Shown here: positions 16,010 through 23,873 of the stretch, in pieces | How the letters are laid out: every line of letters begins with the position of its first letter | How positions within the stretch are numbered: the stretch's first letter is position 1 | DNA from: an uncultured Verrucomicrobiota bacterium | GTDB lineage: Bacteria; Verrucomicrobiota; Verrucomicrobiia; Limisphaerales; UBA9464 | DNA length: 34,264 bases | Direction: 5' to 3' | Assembly (NCBI GenBank): GCA_903842505.1 | Contig: CAIMMI010000248.1 | Span: 1 to 34,264 of the forward strand | Program-made: the position numbers and the translations under genes | The notes under the pieces: model-generated | What the model was told of the DNA's origin: nothing | Seen by the model: the letters and a program-made list of their open reading frames with translations, nothing else | The model's database searches: none

Positions 16010-16435
16010 TCATTCATAGGTGACGCGGACGCCCTGGTGCTCGCTGAGGCGGAGGAATACGCCGGCGGTGCTGCCGCTGGAGATGTTGAGGTGCCGATCG
16101 CCCATCCAGCGGACGTTCACCAAAGGTTCGCCCCCCTGGACGTAGACATTGCCGGCTTCGTTTGGGAGTTCGCTGGACGCCGGAATGATCGCGACGTGCG
16201 TGCTGGGGGTGGTGGTCGCACCGCAATCGCGGCGGAACAGAACCGCCTTGAGTTGTTTATCGGGGGAAAGGCTCGTCTGGAGTGGTTCGTTGACGCAGGT
16301 GTCGTAGGCGCCGGGGAGGGCCAAAAGCAGCAACCCGCCGCAGAGGACGAGCAGGACCAAACCCCCGCCCAGCAGGACTCCCAGGCTGTGCCGGATCTGG
16401 GTGGGGCGAGCCGTCGTGCTGTCGGGCGCTGACAT
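16010..16435 (-). CDS. Membrane-anchored protein resembling DUF5412
   Basis: A 141-residue protein with a polar N terminus, one membrane helix (LGVLLGGGLVLLVLCGGLLL, residues about 18-40), then an extracytoplasmic domain: SPDKQLKAVLFRRDCGATTT, STHVAIIP, GNVYVQGG and a C-terminal WMGDRHLNISS. The SPD...KAVLF.RDCGATT pattern is what I associate with DUF5412-type proteins; the assignment is by memory of the pattern. ATG 16435 is used because the open frame upstream has no such features. The role is unknown. Confidence 0.65.
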   Translation of the reverse strand: MSAPDSTTARPTQIRHSLGVLLGGGLVLLVLCGGLLLLALPGAYDTCVNEPLQTSLSPDKQLKAVLFRRDCGATTTPSTHVAIIPASSELPNEAGNVYVQGGEPLVNVRWMGDRHLNISSGSTAGVFLRLSEHQGVRVTYE

Positions 16436-16550
16436 CCGAGCGTGGTTACTGCACCCCTTTGGTCCGCGCAAGCTCAGCGTCGGGATTGGGGGTTGGACCC
16501 GCATGGCCTTCCTGCTTTGTGCTGCCGGCAGGAGGTGAAGCAAGTGGTTT

Positions 16551-16580
16551 GGACAGGATGAGCAGGATGGACAGGATGGA
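16551..16580 (+). repeat. Family F repeat (ACAGGATG units)
   Basis: GGACAGGATGAGCAGGATGG followed by ACAGGATGG. The inverted version, CTGTTCATCCTGTCATCC..., lies at 23757-23790. It falls in the 257-bp gap between two divergent genes. Confidence 0.75.
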
Positions 16581-16692
16581 ATCGCGGGCCGTCTCGTGCT
16601 GCTCGGAAGTCTTCCTGCAAATCTCGAACTCCCCCAAGCAGGACTGGCGAGCGGCTATCCGTCATGTTTGGCTTTGCGGGAAGAATAGCGCC

Positions 16693-17406
16693 ATGTCGAT
16701 GCCCTCCATGAATCCACGCAAGATCGTTGTCCTGACGGGAGCGGGCGTCAGCGCGCCCAGCGGCTTGGCGACGTTCCGTTCGCTCGGTGGACTCTGGGAG
16801 CAGCATCGCATCGAGGATGTGGCGTCGCCGGAAGGCTGGGCCCGGGATCCGGGGTTGGTCCTGCGGTTCTACAATCTCCGGAGGGAGGCCCTCGCGACTG
16901 CGGTTCCGAACGATGCGCATCGCGCGATCGCGGATTTGCAGGACCGGTTTGAGGTGGTCGTCATCACGCAGAATGTGGACGACCTGCACGAGAGGGCGGG
17001 GTCCAGGAGTGTCATCCACCTGCACGGCGAGCTTCGGAAGGTCCGGAGCACGGCGGACGAGGCAACGGTGGAGGACATCGGGTACACTTCGGTGGCTCTC
17101 GGTCAGGTCTGCGCGAAGGGCGGTCAGATGCGGCCCCATATCGTCTGGTTCGGGGAGGATGTCATGCATCTGGATGAGGCGCGGCGCCACATTGAGGAGG
17201 CGTCGCGGTTCGTGGTGGCGGGAACCTCGTTGGCTGTGTTCCCGGCGGCGGGTCTGGTGCGTTACGCCCGGGATAAGGCTGAGAAGGTGGTTGTGGATCT
17301 GGATCCTCCCGCGGTTTCGGGGGGATTTCGGGTGTTGCGGGGCTCGGCGGATGTGGTCATGCGTGGTTTGGCGTCGGAGTGGTTGGGGTCCGGGAAGGTC
17401 AGATGA
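16693..17406 (+). CDS. cobB: Sirtuin, NAD-dependent protein deacylase (CobB/SIRT5-like)
   Basis: A 237-residue Sir2-family enzyme that removes acyl groups from lysine using NAD. It has NAD-binding GAGVSAPSGLATFR, TQNVDDLHERAG, catalytic His111 in HLHGEL, and GTSLAVFPAAGL. Tyr60 and Arg63 in RFYNLRRE match the Tyr/Arg pair that selects succinyl and malonyl lysine in SIRT5 and CobB. The small domain has only one Cys (QVCAKGGQ) where zinc-binding sirtuins have four, so the zinc ribbon is absent; a zinc-less deacylase subgroup with the pattern LRPHIVWFGE is known in other bacteria. ATG 16693 is chosen at the start of homology; further in-frame ATGs lie 3 and 5 codons on. Confidence 0.9.
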   Translation: MSMPSMNPRKIVVLTGAGVSAPSGLATFRSLGGLWEQHRIEDVASPEGWARDPGLVLRFYNLRREALATAVPNDAHRAIADLQDRFEVVVITQNVDDLHERAGSRSVIHLHGELRKVRSTADEATVEDIGYTSVALGQVCAKGGQMRPHIVWFGEDVMHLDEARRHIEEASRFVVAGTSLAVFPAAGLVRYARDKAEKVVVDLDPPAVSGGFRVLRGSADVVMRGLASEWLGSGKVR

Positions 17407-17586
17407 GGCCTTTGGCGTTGGTGGACGGCCTTCGATGCCCGTACTGGCATTCGGCGCATTGGCAATTCACGATTCGGTTCCATGGACCGGCAACTTGCGC
17501 TCTCCGGTGAGCGGGGGTACCTCAGGTCCGCGTTAGGACTCAACCCGCAGCGCGATCTGACACCGTCGGACCTTTCCCCACAACGG
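17407..17586. other. Short gap with a family I fragment
   Basis: CCTTTGGCGTTGGTGGACGG continuing to about 17440 resembles GCCGTTGGCTTTGGTGGAGG at 19010-19045. I see no gene or clear regulatory site in the rest. Confidence 0.35.
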
Positions 17587-18870
17587 ATGAAGCCCCGCAC
17601 CGATTTCAAGCTCCTGCGCCTGGCCGCGTTCCTTCTGGCCCTGGCCCTCGCCGGCTGTGGGCGGACGAAGACCGTGCCGGGTGTAACCGGCAGCCAGGCT
17701 GCGGCGATCAGCAACCGACTCGCCGCCGTCACGGCTGCGGGTGAGCCGGTGACGCTGGAGCAGTTGAGCCGGATCTATGAGGTGCCCCCGGCCGACCAGG
17801 ACGCTGCGCCCCTCTACGCACGGGCGTTTGCCGCTGCGAGAGCCGCGGACTCGAAGGCGCCTCTGGCCGACAAGAAGGAGGTACTCGACCTTTTGCTGAA
17901 GGCTGCGGAACATCCCGGGTGCCGTTACCCTGTCGAACTGACTAATGGGCAGAAGGCATTGTTCCATCATCTCTCGGACATCAAGCGCTGCGCGGGGTTG
18001 CTCAGATCGGAGGCCACGAATCGGGCAGCCCTGCGTCAGACCGACGCCGCGAGCAAGGCGATCCTTGCCGGCATACGACTGGCCCGATCCCTCGACCAGG
18101 AGCCGGTACTCATCTCGAAGCTGGTCGAGATCGCGACCCTGGAACGCGCCTTCGATGCACTGGAGGAATCACTCAACCAGACGGCCTTCTCGAACGCCGA
18201 ACTGAGCCGTTTGATGTTGGCGTTGGGTGATGCCGAGTCGGGTGTTGGGTTCCGGCGGGCGATGCTGGGCGAACGCGCGAACCTCGTGGCCCAATTTCAG
18301 TCTTCGGACGAGGGACTCGCCGAGGCCATGGCCATGAGCGGCGGAGGTGCGACAGCCCCAACCTTCCTCGGCAGCTACCGCTCCGACGGACACCTTGAGG
18401 GTGACTTCGCGTTCGCACTGGATTTCATGTCGAACCTGGTGGCGGTGGTGGCCTTGCCCTTTCCGGAGGCGCTCGACGCCGCAGCAGGGCTTCAGGTCCC
18501 TGACGCGCAGGCGGCACTTCAAGGGAAGCTCGTCTTCTCGGCCATGCTCCTGCCTCGGCCTGCCACCTTTGTTCCCAAGGGTGCCGCGACGGTTGCCCGT
18601 GTCCGGATCGCTCGGACGGTGCTGGCGGTGGAGCTTTATCGTGGCAAACACGGCGGTTCGCTGCCGGAGACGCTGGCGGAGGTGTCGGCTGAATTGTCGG
18701 ATGGAGTTCCCAAGGATCCCTTCGACGGTCAGCCCCTTCGGTACCGGAGGGCTGCGGCGGGCGGCTATGAGGTTTGGTCGGTGGGGCCGGACAGGAAGGA
18801 CGACGGAGGGGCGAAGGAACCGTCGGAGGGCAAGGCTGGGGGTGACTTGGGGGTCAGGATTGCCCGGTAG
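17587..18870 (+). CDS. Lipoprotein with pseudopilin-like C-terminal segment
   Basis: A 427-residue protein with a lipoprotein signal: MKPRTDFKLLRLAAFLLALA and lipobox LAGC with Cys24. The middle is mostly helical and has no recognisable enzyme motif. The C terminus, RIARTVLAVELYRGKHGGSL followed by PETLAEVSAE, VPKDPFDGQPLRYRR and VWSVGPDRKDDGG, is the pattern of type II secretion major pseudopilins and of many PVC-group proteins that reuse that tail. Function is unknown; surface or periplasmic location is inferred. The longer frame upstream of 17587 shows no coding character. Confidence 0.75.
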   Translation: MKPRTDFKLLRLAAFLLALALAGCGRTKTVPGVTGSQAAAISNRLAAVTAAGEPVTLEQLSRIYEVPPADQDAAPLYARAFAAARAADSKAPLADKKEVLDLLLKAAEHPGCRYPVELTNGQKALFHHLSDIKRCAGLLRSEATNRAALRQTDAASKAILAGIRLARSLDQEPVLISKLVEIATLERAFDALEESLNQTAFSNAELSRLMLALGDAESGVGFRRAMLGERANLVAQFQSSDEGLAEAMAMSGGGATAPTFLGSYRSDGHLEGDFAFALDFMSNLVAVVALPFPEALDAAAGLQVPDAQAALQGKLVFSAMLLPRPATFVPKGAATVARVRIARTVLAVELYRGKHGGSLPETLAEVSAELSDGVPKDPFDGQPLRYRRAAAGGYEVWSVGPDRKDDGGAKEPSEGKAGGDLGVRIAR

Positions 18871-19273
18871 GAAGCACGCAGCAGGGTCCGGGTGCGAACC
18901 ACGCCGGGTTTGGTGGGTTGGCCACAACCGCGTTGCGGTTGGGAGGATCGAGGGGCCGGCACCCGGGGTTGGCCTCGTGCCTCGACCAACCTTGGGCCAG
19001 GGGGCTCAACGCCGTTGGCTTTGGTGGAGGGCTTCGAGGCCGCGGGACTGCTTTTGTTAGGGGCCGGGGTGATTCGCGGTTCGAGTACGAGGAGGGAAGC
19101 GGCTCGACGGAGTCCTTGAAACTTGAAACTTCAAACTCGGGACTTCCGCCCGGCTCGACGGAGTCTCGCCCCACCGGCCTTGAAACTTGAATCTGAGCAC
19201 TTGGAACTCCGTTCCAGATTCAGGAAGGTTTGAATTGTCGATACCCGAAGAGCGTAGAGGTTGGCGCGAGTTC
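18871..19273. repeat. 403-bp intergenic repeat cluster (families I, A, B, C)
   Basis: Contents in order: a family I-like stretch with GTTGGCCACAACCGCGTTGC (about 18917-19045); a family A half-copy TTCGAGTACGA (19080-19090); a B-arm fragment CGGCTCGACGGAGTCC (19100-19115); a compound C+B element (19114-19175) almost identical to 12029-12090; and another C tract, CCTTGAAACTTGAATC... TTGGAACTCC (19178-19210). No gene is seen. Confidence 0.8.
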
Positions 19274-21178
19274 ATGAGCGGCTATTTCTCCATGCGGAAG
19301 GTCCTGTTGCTGGCCCTGGCGATTTGTCCGGGGGGCATGGCTGTCGGCGCGGATGCCGGGCTGATGTGGTCGACGCACGTCCGGCCGATCCTCGATCTGC
19401 ACTGCGTGAAGTGCCACGGGCCGATCGAGCGCAAGAGCGGGCTGGAACTGGATACGCCGGAGGCGGTGTTGAAGGGCGGGGATGAAGGTCCGGCGGTGGT
19501 GCCGGGTGAGCCCGACAAGAGCCGGTTGTATCAGTTCCTCGCGCCGGGAGCGGATCCGCACATGCCGCCCAAGAAGCAGTTGGGCGACGCGGATCGGGAG
19601 ATGATCCGGGCGTGGATCACGGCGATGTCCGCAGGGAAGGGTGGGGTGACGAACCCGCCGGTGGCAGCGGTGCGGGAGGCGCGGAAGTTTGGTTCGATTC
19701 CGGAAGCGGTGGAAACGCTGCTCGCGGAGGGATGGAAGGCCCGAGGCGTGAAGCCGGCCGGGTACGTGGACGACCGGACGTGGTGCCGTCGGGTGTACCT
19801 CGATCTGGTGGGACGGATCCCGACGCCGGGTGAGACCCAGGCTTTCCTGGCCGAGGCTGCGGACGCGCGACGGGAGAAGCTGGTGGATCGGTTGCTGGCC
19901 TCGGACGCCCATGCGGTGCGGATGCGGGAATTGTGGGATGTGTTCCTGATGGGGCGGCCGCGTCGGGACAATCACGAAGATCGGCGTCGGGACAATGGAT
20001 GGTGGAGTTTCCTGGAAGGAGCGTTCCGGAAGAACCGGCCTTGGAACGAGACCGTGCGCGACGTGTTGGTCGGGCGGGGCGAGGCACCGGAGGCGAAGGG
20101 AGCCTCGTGGTTCCTGTATGAGCGTCGGAACAACCATCAGGGCATTGCGGAGGCGGTGGCGCCGGTGGTGTACGGGACGAAGATCGATTGTGCGCAATGC
20201 CACGACCATCCCCTGGCGCGGGAGATCAAGCAGGCGCACTACTGGGGCTTGGTGGCGGCGTTCAATCGCAGCAAGAACGTCGATGGCGGGAACGTGGTGG
20301 GCGAGTCGGCCATCGGGGGCTTCATCAATTTCACGAACCTGAAGAAGGAATCGCAGCCGGCGGTGGTCACGCTGCTGAATGGTCGGGTCGTGGAGGAAGC
20401 GCGACCGGCGGCGGATGCGAAGGAGGAGGATCGCGACGGGCTGTACGAGGATCCGAAGGCGAAGGTCCGGGTGCCGAAGTTTTCGCGGCGCGGGGCGTTC
20501 GCGGAGGCGGCGACGCGGGACAATCCACTGTTGGCGCGGGCGTTCGTGAACCGGATGTGGGCGGTGTTCTTCGGGCGGGGGTTGGTGCATCCGGTGGACG
20601 AGATGAACGCGCGGAATGCGCCGAGTCATCCGGAGTTGCTGGACTGGTTGGCGGCGGATTTTGCGGCATCGGGGCATGACCCGCGGCGATTGGTGCGGGG
20701 TTTGGTCCTGAGCCCGGCGTATGGGCTGGACCGGGGAGAGGCGCCGCCGGAGTCCTTTGGTTCGGCATTGGAGCGGCCGTTGACCGGGGAGCAGTTGGCG
20801 CGGTCCTGGCGGGTGGCGGCCGGGTTGGGGCCGGACGAGGATGGTTTGCGGCGGGCGGCGGTGGGCGCGATTCCGGAGGTGCTGCCGAGGGATTACAACG
20901 CGACGTTCCAACAGGCCCAGTTCCTGGCGAATTCGCCGGCGTTGCTGGAGCTGTTGAAGCCGGCGGGGAGCGGAACCGTGCCGCGGATCGCGAAGCTGGG
21001 AAATGGCGCGGACCGGGTCCGGGAGGCGTTCCGGGCTGCGTTCGGAAGGGAGCCAGCGGAAGGTGAGCTGGAGGCGGCGATGGAACTCGGGGGCGCGGGA
21101 TCTGAGCGGGCAGGGGAACGGTCGCGTGACCTGATGTGGGCGTTGATGACGAGTGCGGAATTCCTGACGACACCGTGA
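19274..21178 (+). CDS. DUF1549/DUF1553 planctomycete-type cytochrome c protein (PSCyt1)
   Basis: A 634-residue exported protein. A signal peptide (RKVLLLALAICPGGMAVGA) is followed by a PSCyt1 haem-binding domain with CVKCH (Cys44, Cys47, His48) and MPPKKQLGDADREMIRAWI. Then comes DUF1549 (TWCRRVYLDLVGRIPTPGE, and a second CxxCH, CAQCHDHP, at Cys306/Cys309/His310) and DUF1553 (ARAFVNRMWAVFFGRGLVHP, PSHPELLDWLAADF). These proteins are expanded in Planctomycetota and Verrucomicrobiota and are usually paired with DUF1501; their role is unproven but often tied to polysaccharide degradation. ATG 19274 or 19292 could start it. The stop overlaps the next gene (GTGA). Confidence 0.9.
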   Translation: MSGYFSMRKVLLLALAICPGGMAVGADAGLMWSTHVRPILDLHCVKCHGPIERKSGLELDTPEAVLKGGDEGPAVVPGEPDKSRLYQFLAPGADPHMPPKKQLGDADREMIRAWITAMSAGKGGVTNPPVAAVREARKFGSIPEAVETLLAEGWKARGVKPAGYVDDRTWCRRVYLDLVGRIPTPGETQAFLAEAADARREKLVDRLLASDAHAVRMRELWDVFLMGRPRRDNHEDRRRDNGWWSFLEGAFRKNRPWNETVRDVLVGRGEAPEAKGASWFLYERRNNHQGIAEAVAPVVYGTKIDCAQCHDHPLAREIKQAHYWGLVAAFNRSKNVDGGNVVGESAIGGFINFTNLKKESQPAVVTLLNGRVVEEARPAADAKEEDRDGLYEDPKAKVRVPKFSRRGAFAEAATRDNPLLARAFVNRMWAVFFGRGLVHPVDEMNARNAPSHPELLDWLAADFAASGHDPRRLVRGLVLSPAYGLDRGEAPPESFGSALERPLTGEQLARSWRVAAGLGPDEDGLRRAAVGAIPEVLPRDYNATFQQAQFLANSPALLELLKPAGSGTVPRIAKLGNGADRVREAFRAAFGREPAEGELEAAMELGGAGSERAGERSRDLMWALMTSAEFLTTP

Positions 21179-22509
21179 ACACTCCAGTGAATGAAAACGG
21201 GCCGGGGCCATGCCGGGTGGACGAGCATCGGTTGCATCGCCGGCTGTTCCTCAAGGGGCTGACGGGTGGGACGGCGGCGGCGGTGACGAGCTTCTCGGGT
21301 TTGTTCGAGAACGCGGCGTTTGCTGCGGCGGCGAAGAAGGCGCAGAAGCGTTGCCTGCTGCTGTGGCTGTGCGGGGCACCGAGCCAGTTCGAGACGTGGG
21401 ATCCGAAACCAGGCCGGCCGTCCAGCGGACCGTTCGGGAGCATTCCGACGCGGATTCCCGGGGTTCATTTCTCGTCGTTGATGCCGATGTGCGCGGGGAT
21501 TGCGGACCGGATGAACCTCATCCGGAGCATGAAGACGGCGCAGCCGGAGCACCTGCAGGCGATCAACCTCCTCCAACGCGGCAATCCGGAGCGGGCAGGA
21601 TTCACGCGACCGACGCTGGGCAGTGCGTTGTCGCATGCACTGGGCCAGTTGGATTCGCCGATCCCGAACTTCGTGTTCATCGACCCGATCCCGGGCGGGA
21701 ACGAGTTCGAGACGTTCAAGTCGGGGAACTGGAATGGCTGGGTTGGGGCGGAGCACGCGCCGGTGCGGGTGGGCGGCGACTACTCGCGCTTGATCGGGGC
21801 GGCGACGGAAGGGATCCCAGCGCATGACCGGGAAGCGCGGGAGAAGTTGCGGCGGTTCCTGACTTCCAAGTTCGAGCGGGACCGGCGGAGCGCGGTGGCG
21901 GCGAGCCAGAACGCGGCCTTCGAACGGATGAAGGGCATGGCGGCGAGCGCAGATCTCTTCGACGTGAACAAGCTGCCAGCGAAGGACCGGGAACGGTACG
22001 GCCCGGGGAGCTTCGCGCAGCACACCTTGATGGCGCGGAACCTCATCGAGCACGGAGCGCCCTTCGTGATGGTTGCGAACGGCATGAACTGGGACAACCA
22101 CGTCTTCCAGCACGAGATCCATCAGATGCTGGTGCCGGAGTTGGATCGGGTACTGTTCCATCTGATCCGCGATCTGGAGGAGCGGGGATTGCTGGACTCA
22201 ACGCTGGTGGTGGCGATGGGCGAGTTCGGTCGGACGCCGTGGCTGAATCCCGCGCGCGGCCGGGATCATTATCCGAATGCATGGAGCCTGATGATGACGG
22301 GGTGCGGATTGAAACGGGGCGTGGTCACGGGGGCGACCGATGCGGATGGCGTGGACGTGATCGAGAAGCCGTACAACGAGCAGAACCTGTTCGCGACGAT
22401 CTTCACGGCGCTGGGGATTGATCCGCACGGCGAGTATGAACTGCCCGGGATGCCGACCTTCCATCGGGTGGAAGATCGGGCGGAACCCATCCGCGACCTG
22501 TTGGCGTAA
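21175..22509 (+). CDS. DUF1501 protein with Tat signal
   Basis: A 444-residue protein beginning at GTG 21175 in a GTGA overlap with the upstream stop; another in-frame GTG is at 21187. The N terminus has a twin-arginine signal, RRLFLKGLTGGTAAAVTSFS, ending near AAFAAAA. The body is of the DUF1501 (alkaline-phosphatase-like/sulfatase-like) type: LLLWLCGAPSQFETWDPKPG, GMNWDNHVFQH, VVAMGEFGRTPWLNPARGRDHYP, and the C-terminal NLFATIFTALGI. It is the standard partner of DUF1549/DUF1553 proteins in PVC bacteria. Enzymatic activity is not established; metal-binding His and Asp residues in the EFGRTP and RDHYP segments suggest a hydrolase fold. Confidence 0.9.
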   Translation: MNTPVNENGPGPCRVDEHRLHRRLFLKGLTGGTAAAVTSFSGLFENAAFAAAAKKAQKRCLLLWLCGAPSQFETWDPKPGRPSSGPFGSIPTRIPGVHFSSLMPMCAGIADRMNLIRSMKTAQPEHLQAINLLQRGNPERAGFTRPTLGSALSHALGQLDSPIPNFVFIDPIPGGNEFETFKSGNWNGWVGAEHAPVRVGGDYSRLIGAATEGIPAHDREAREKLRRFLTSKFERDRRSAVAASQNAAFERMKGMAASADLFDVNKLPAKDRERYGPGSFAQHTLMARNLIEHGAPFVMVANGMNWDNHVFQHEIHQMLVPELDRVLFHLIRDLEERGLLDSTLVVAMGEFGRTPWLNPARGRDHYPNAWSLMMTGCGLKRGVVTGATDADGVDVIEKPYNEQNLFATIFTALGIDPHGEYELPGMPTFHRVEDRAEPIRDLLA

Positions 22510-22530
22510 AGGCAAGGAACTGGAATTCCG

Positions 22531-23595
22531 ATGAAGCTGAGCCAGATCAAGGATCACAAGCTGCCGACGGGTGTGCTGGGGTTTGCCCTCGGCCCCGATG
22601 GCCTGACGGGGTTTGCGGCGTGCGCGGACGGGACGGTGCACCGGGTGAACCTGGAGACGGGAAAATCGGAGGCCTTCGCGGGGCGGCATCATTCCTATGC
22701 CAGCGGGTGCGTTGTGCTGCCGGACGGCGGCACGGTGATCTCGGGCGGGTATGACGGTCGATTGCTGTGGCATGAGGTGGAGACGGGGCGTTGCTGGCGT
22801 GAGGCGACCGCGCACCGGTTCTGGAGTTGGCAATTGGCACTTTCGCCGGATGGACGTCGGGTGGCGTCGTGCACGGGGCAGTACCTGTCGGGTGGATGGA
22901 AGTACGAGCCGTCGGCCGAGGTGGAACTCTCGGTGAAGGTTCACGACACGATGACGGGCGAGGAGGTCGGCGCCTATTCGCACGGGCCTCCGGTATTGAG
23001 TTGTGCGTTCAGTCTGGACGGTCGGCATCTGGCGGCGGCGAACATGCTCGGCGAGGTGCGGGTCTGGGACACGTATCCGACCGGTTCAAAGGAGCCGGTA
23101 TCGAAGTGGACCACGCCGGACTTCACGTCGTGGGGTTCGACCAAGACCCACCATTACTGCGGGGGAATTTACGGACTGGCGTTTGCGCCGGATGGGAAGT
23201 CGATCGTCGGATGCGGCATGGGGCCGATGACGGATCCGATGGCGGGCAACGGGAAGATGACATGGCAGCGGTGGGATTGGCGGACGGGGGAGCGACTGGG
23301 TCAGATCCGGGACGGCCAGCATGGGTCGGGGTTGATGGAGGCGGTGGCATGGCATCCGGACGGGCGGCATTTCGTGATGGCCGGGCGCCAGGCGCAAGGG
23401 ACGTGGAACGCGGCGTTGTTTGGGGTGGAGGACGGCGGGTTGGTGCATGCCGTAGACACGAAGAAGCGGATCACGCACGCGCGGTTTTCGAAGGATGGGA
23501 AGCGGTTGATCCTGGCCGGGGCCAATGGTCAACCGCAGCGCAAGGACGGGGTGTGGCCGTCGTGGGGACGGGTGCAGGTGTATGAGGTGGGGTGA
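22531..23595 (+). CDS. WD40-repeat beta-propeller protein
   Basis: A 354-residue protein with at least five WD40-like blades: LGFALGPDGLTGFAACADGT, GCVVLPDGGTVISGGYDGRL, WQLALSPDGRRVASCTGQ, LSCAFSLDGRHLAAANMLGEVRVWD and YGLAFAPDGKSIVGCG. No signal peptide is visible, unlike its two operon partners, so it may stay in the cytoplasm or be exported by another route. It begins 21 bp after the DUF1501 stop with AAGGAA upstream. A WD40 gene beside a DUF1549-DUF1501 pair is common in this group and may act as a binding scaffold (inference). Confidence 0.85.
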   Translation: MKLSQIKDHKLPTGVLGFALGPDGLTGFAACADGTVHRVNLETGKSEAFAGRHHSYASGCVVLPDGGTVISGGYDGRLLWHEVETGRCWREATAHRFWSWQLALSPDGRRVASCTGQYLSGGWKYEPSAEVELSVKVHDTMTGEEVGAYSHGPPVLSCAFSLDGRHLAAANMLGEVRVWDTYPTGSKEPVSKWTTPDFTSWGSTKTHHYCGGIYGLAFAPDGKSIVGCGMGPMTDPMAGNGKMTWQRWDWRTGERLGQIRDGQHGSGLMEAVAWHPDGRHFVMAGRQAQGTWNAALFGVEDGGLVHAVDTKKRITHARFSKDGKRLILAGANGQPQRKDGVWPSWGRVQVYEVG

Positions 23596-23611
23596 GGGGG
23601 GAGGGGGAGGT

Positions 23612-23790
23612 GGAAGTTTTCAGATTCAAGTTTGAAGTGGGATGTAGCCGACGAGGTGACGAGGCGGGGTTTGAGGACAGCCTCGTTACCTCGACTGCTA
23701 CTCGGACAACAGCCTCCTGACTTTGGCTGCTACCCGGCCTAGTGCGTCACTCAGCAATCCTGTTCATCCTGTCATCCTGTCATCCTATCC
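23612..23790. repeat. Repeat cluster upstream of the S9 peptidase (families C, H, F)
   Basis: An inverted family C tract GATTCAAGTTTGAAGTGG (23623-23640). Family H inverted pair: TGTAGCCGACGAGGTGACGA (23643 on) and GCCTCGTTACCTCGACTGCT (23680 on), about 14 bases apart, able to form a hairpin. Family F inverted copy: TCCTGTTCATCCTGTCATCC and on to 23790. The rest of the 278-bp gap, up to the peptidase start, holds nothing further I can name. Confidence 0.75.
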
Positions 23791-23873
23791 AAACATCCCG
23801 CTCCTATCCCAAACCGGGTTTGAGAGGTTCGGTCTTTGCAGGGGAAGGCGTGGGCGGGCAGGGTTGCTCCGGA

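Noticed and set aside
19220-21211. A 663-codon minus-strand open frame
   Set aside because: It is antisense to the DUF1549/DUF1553 gene and shows the same Arg/Pro/His bias as other shadows.
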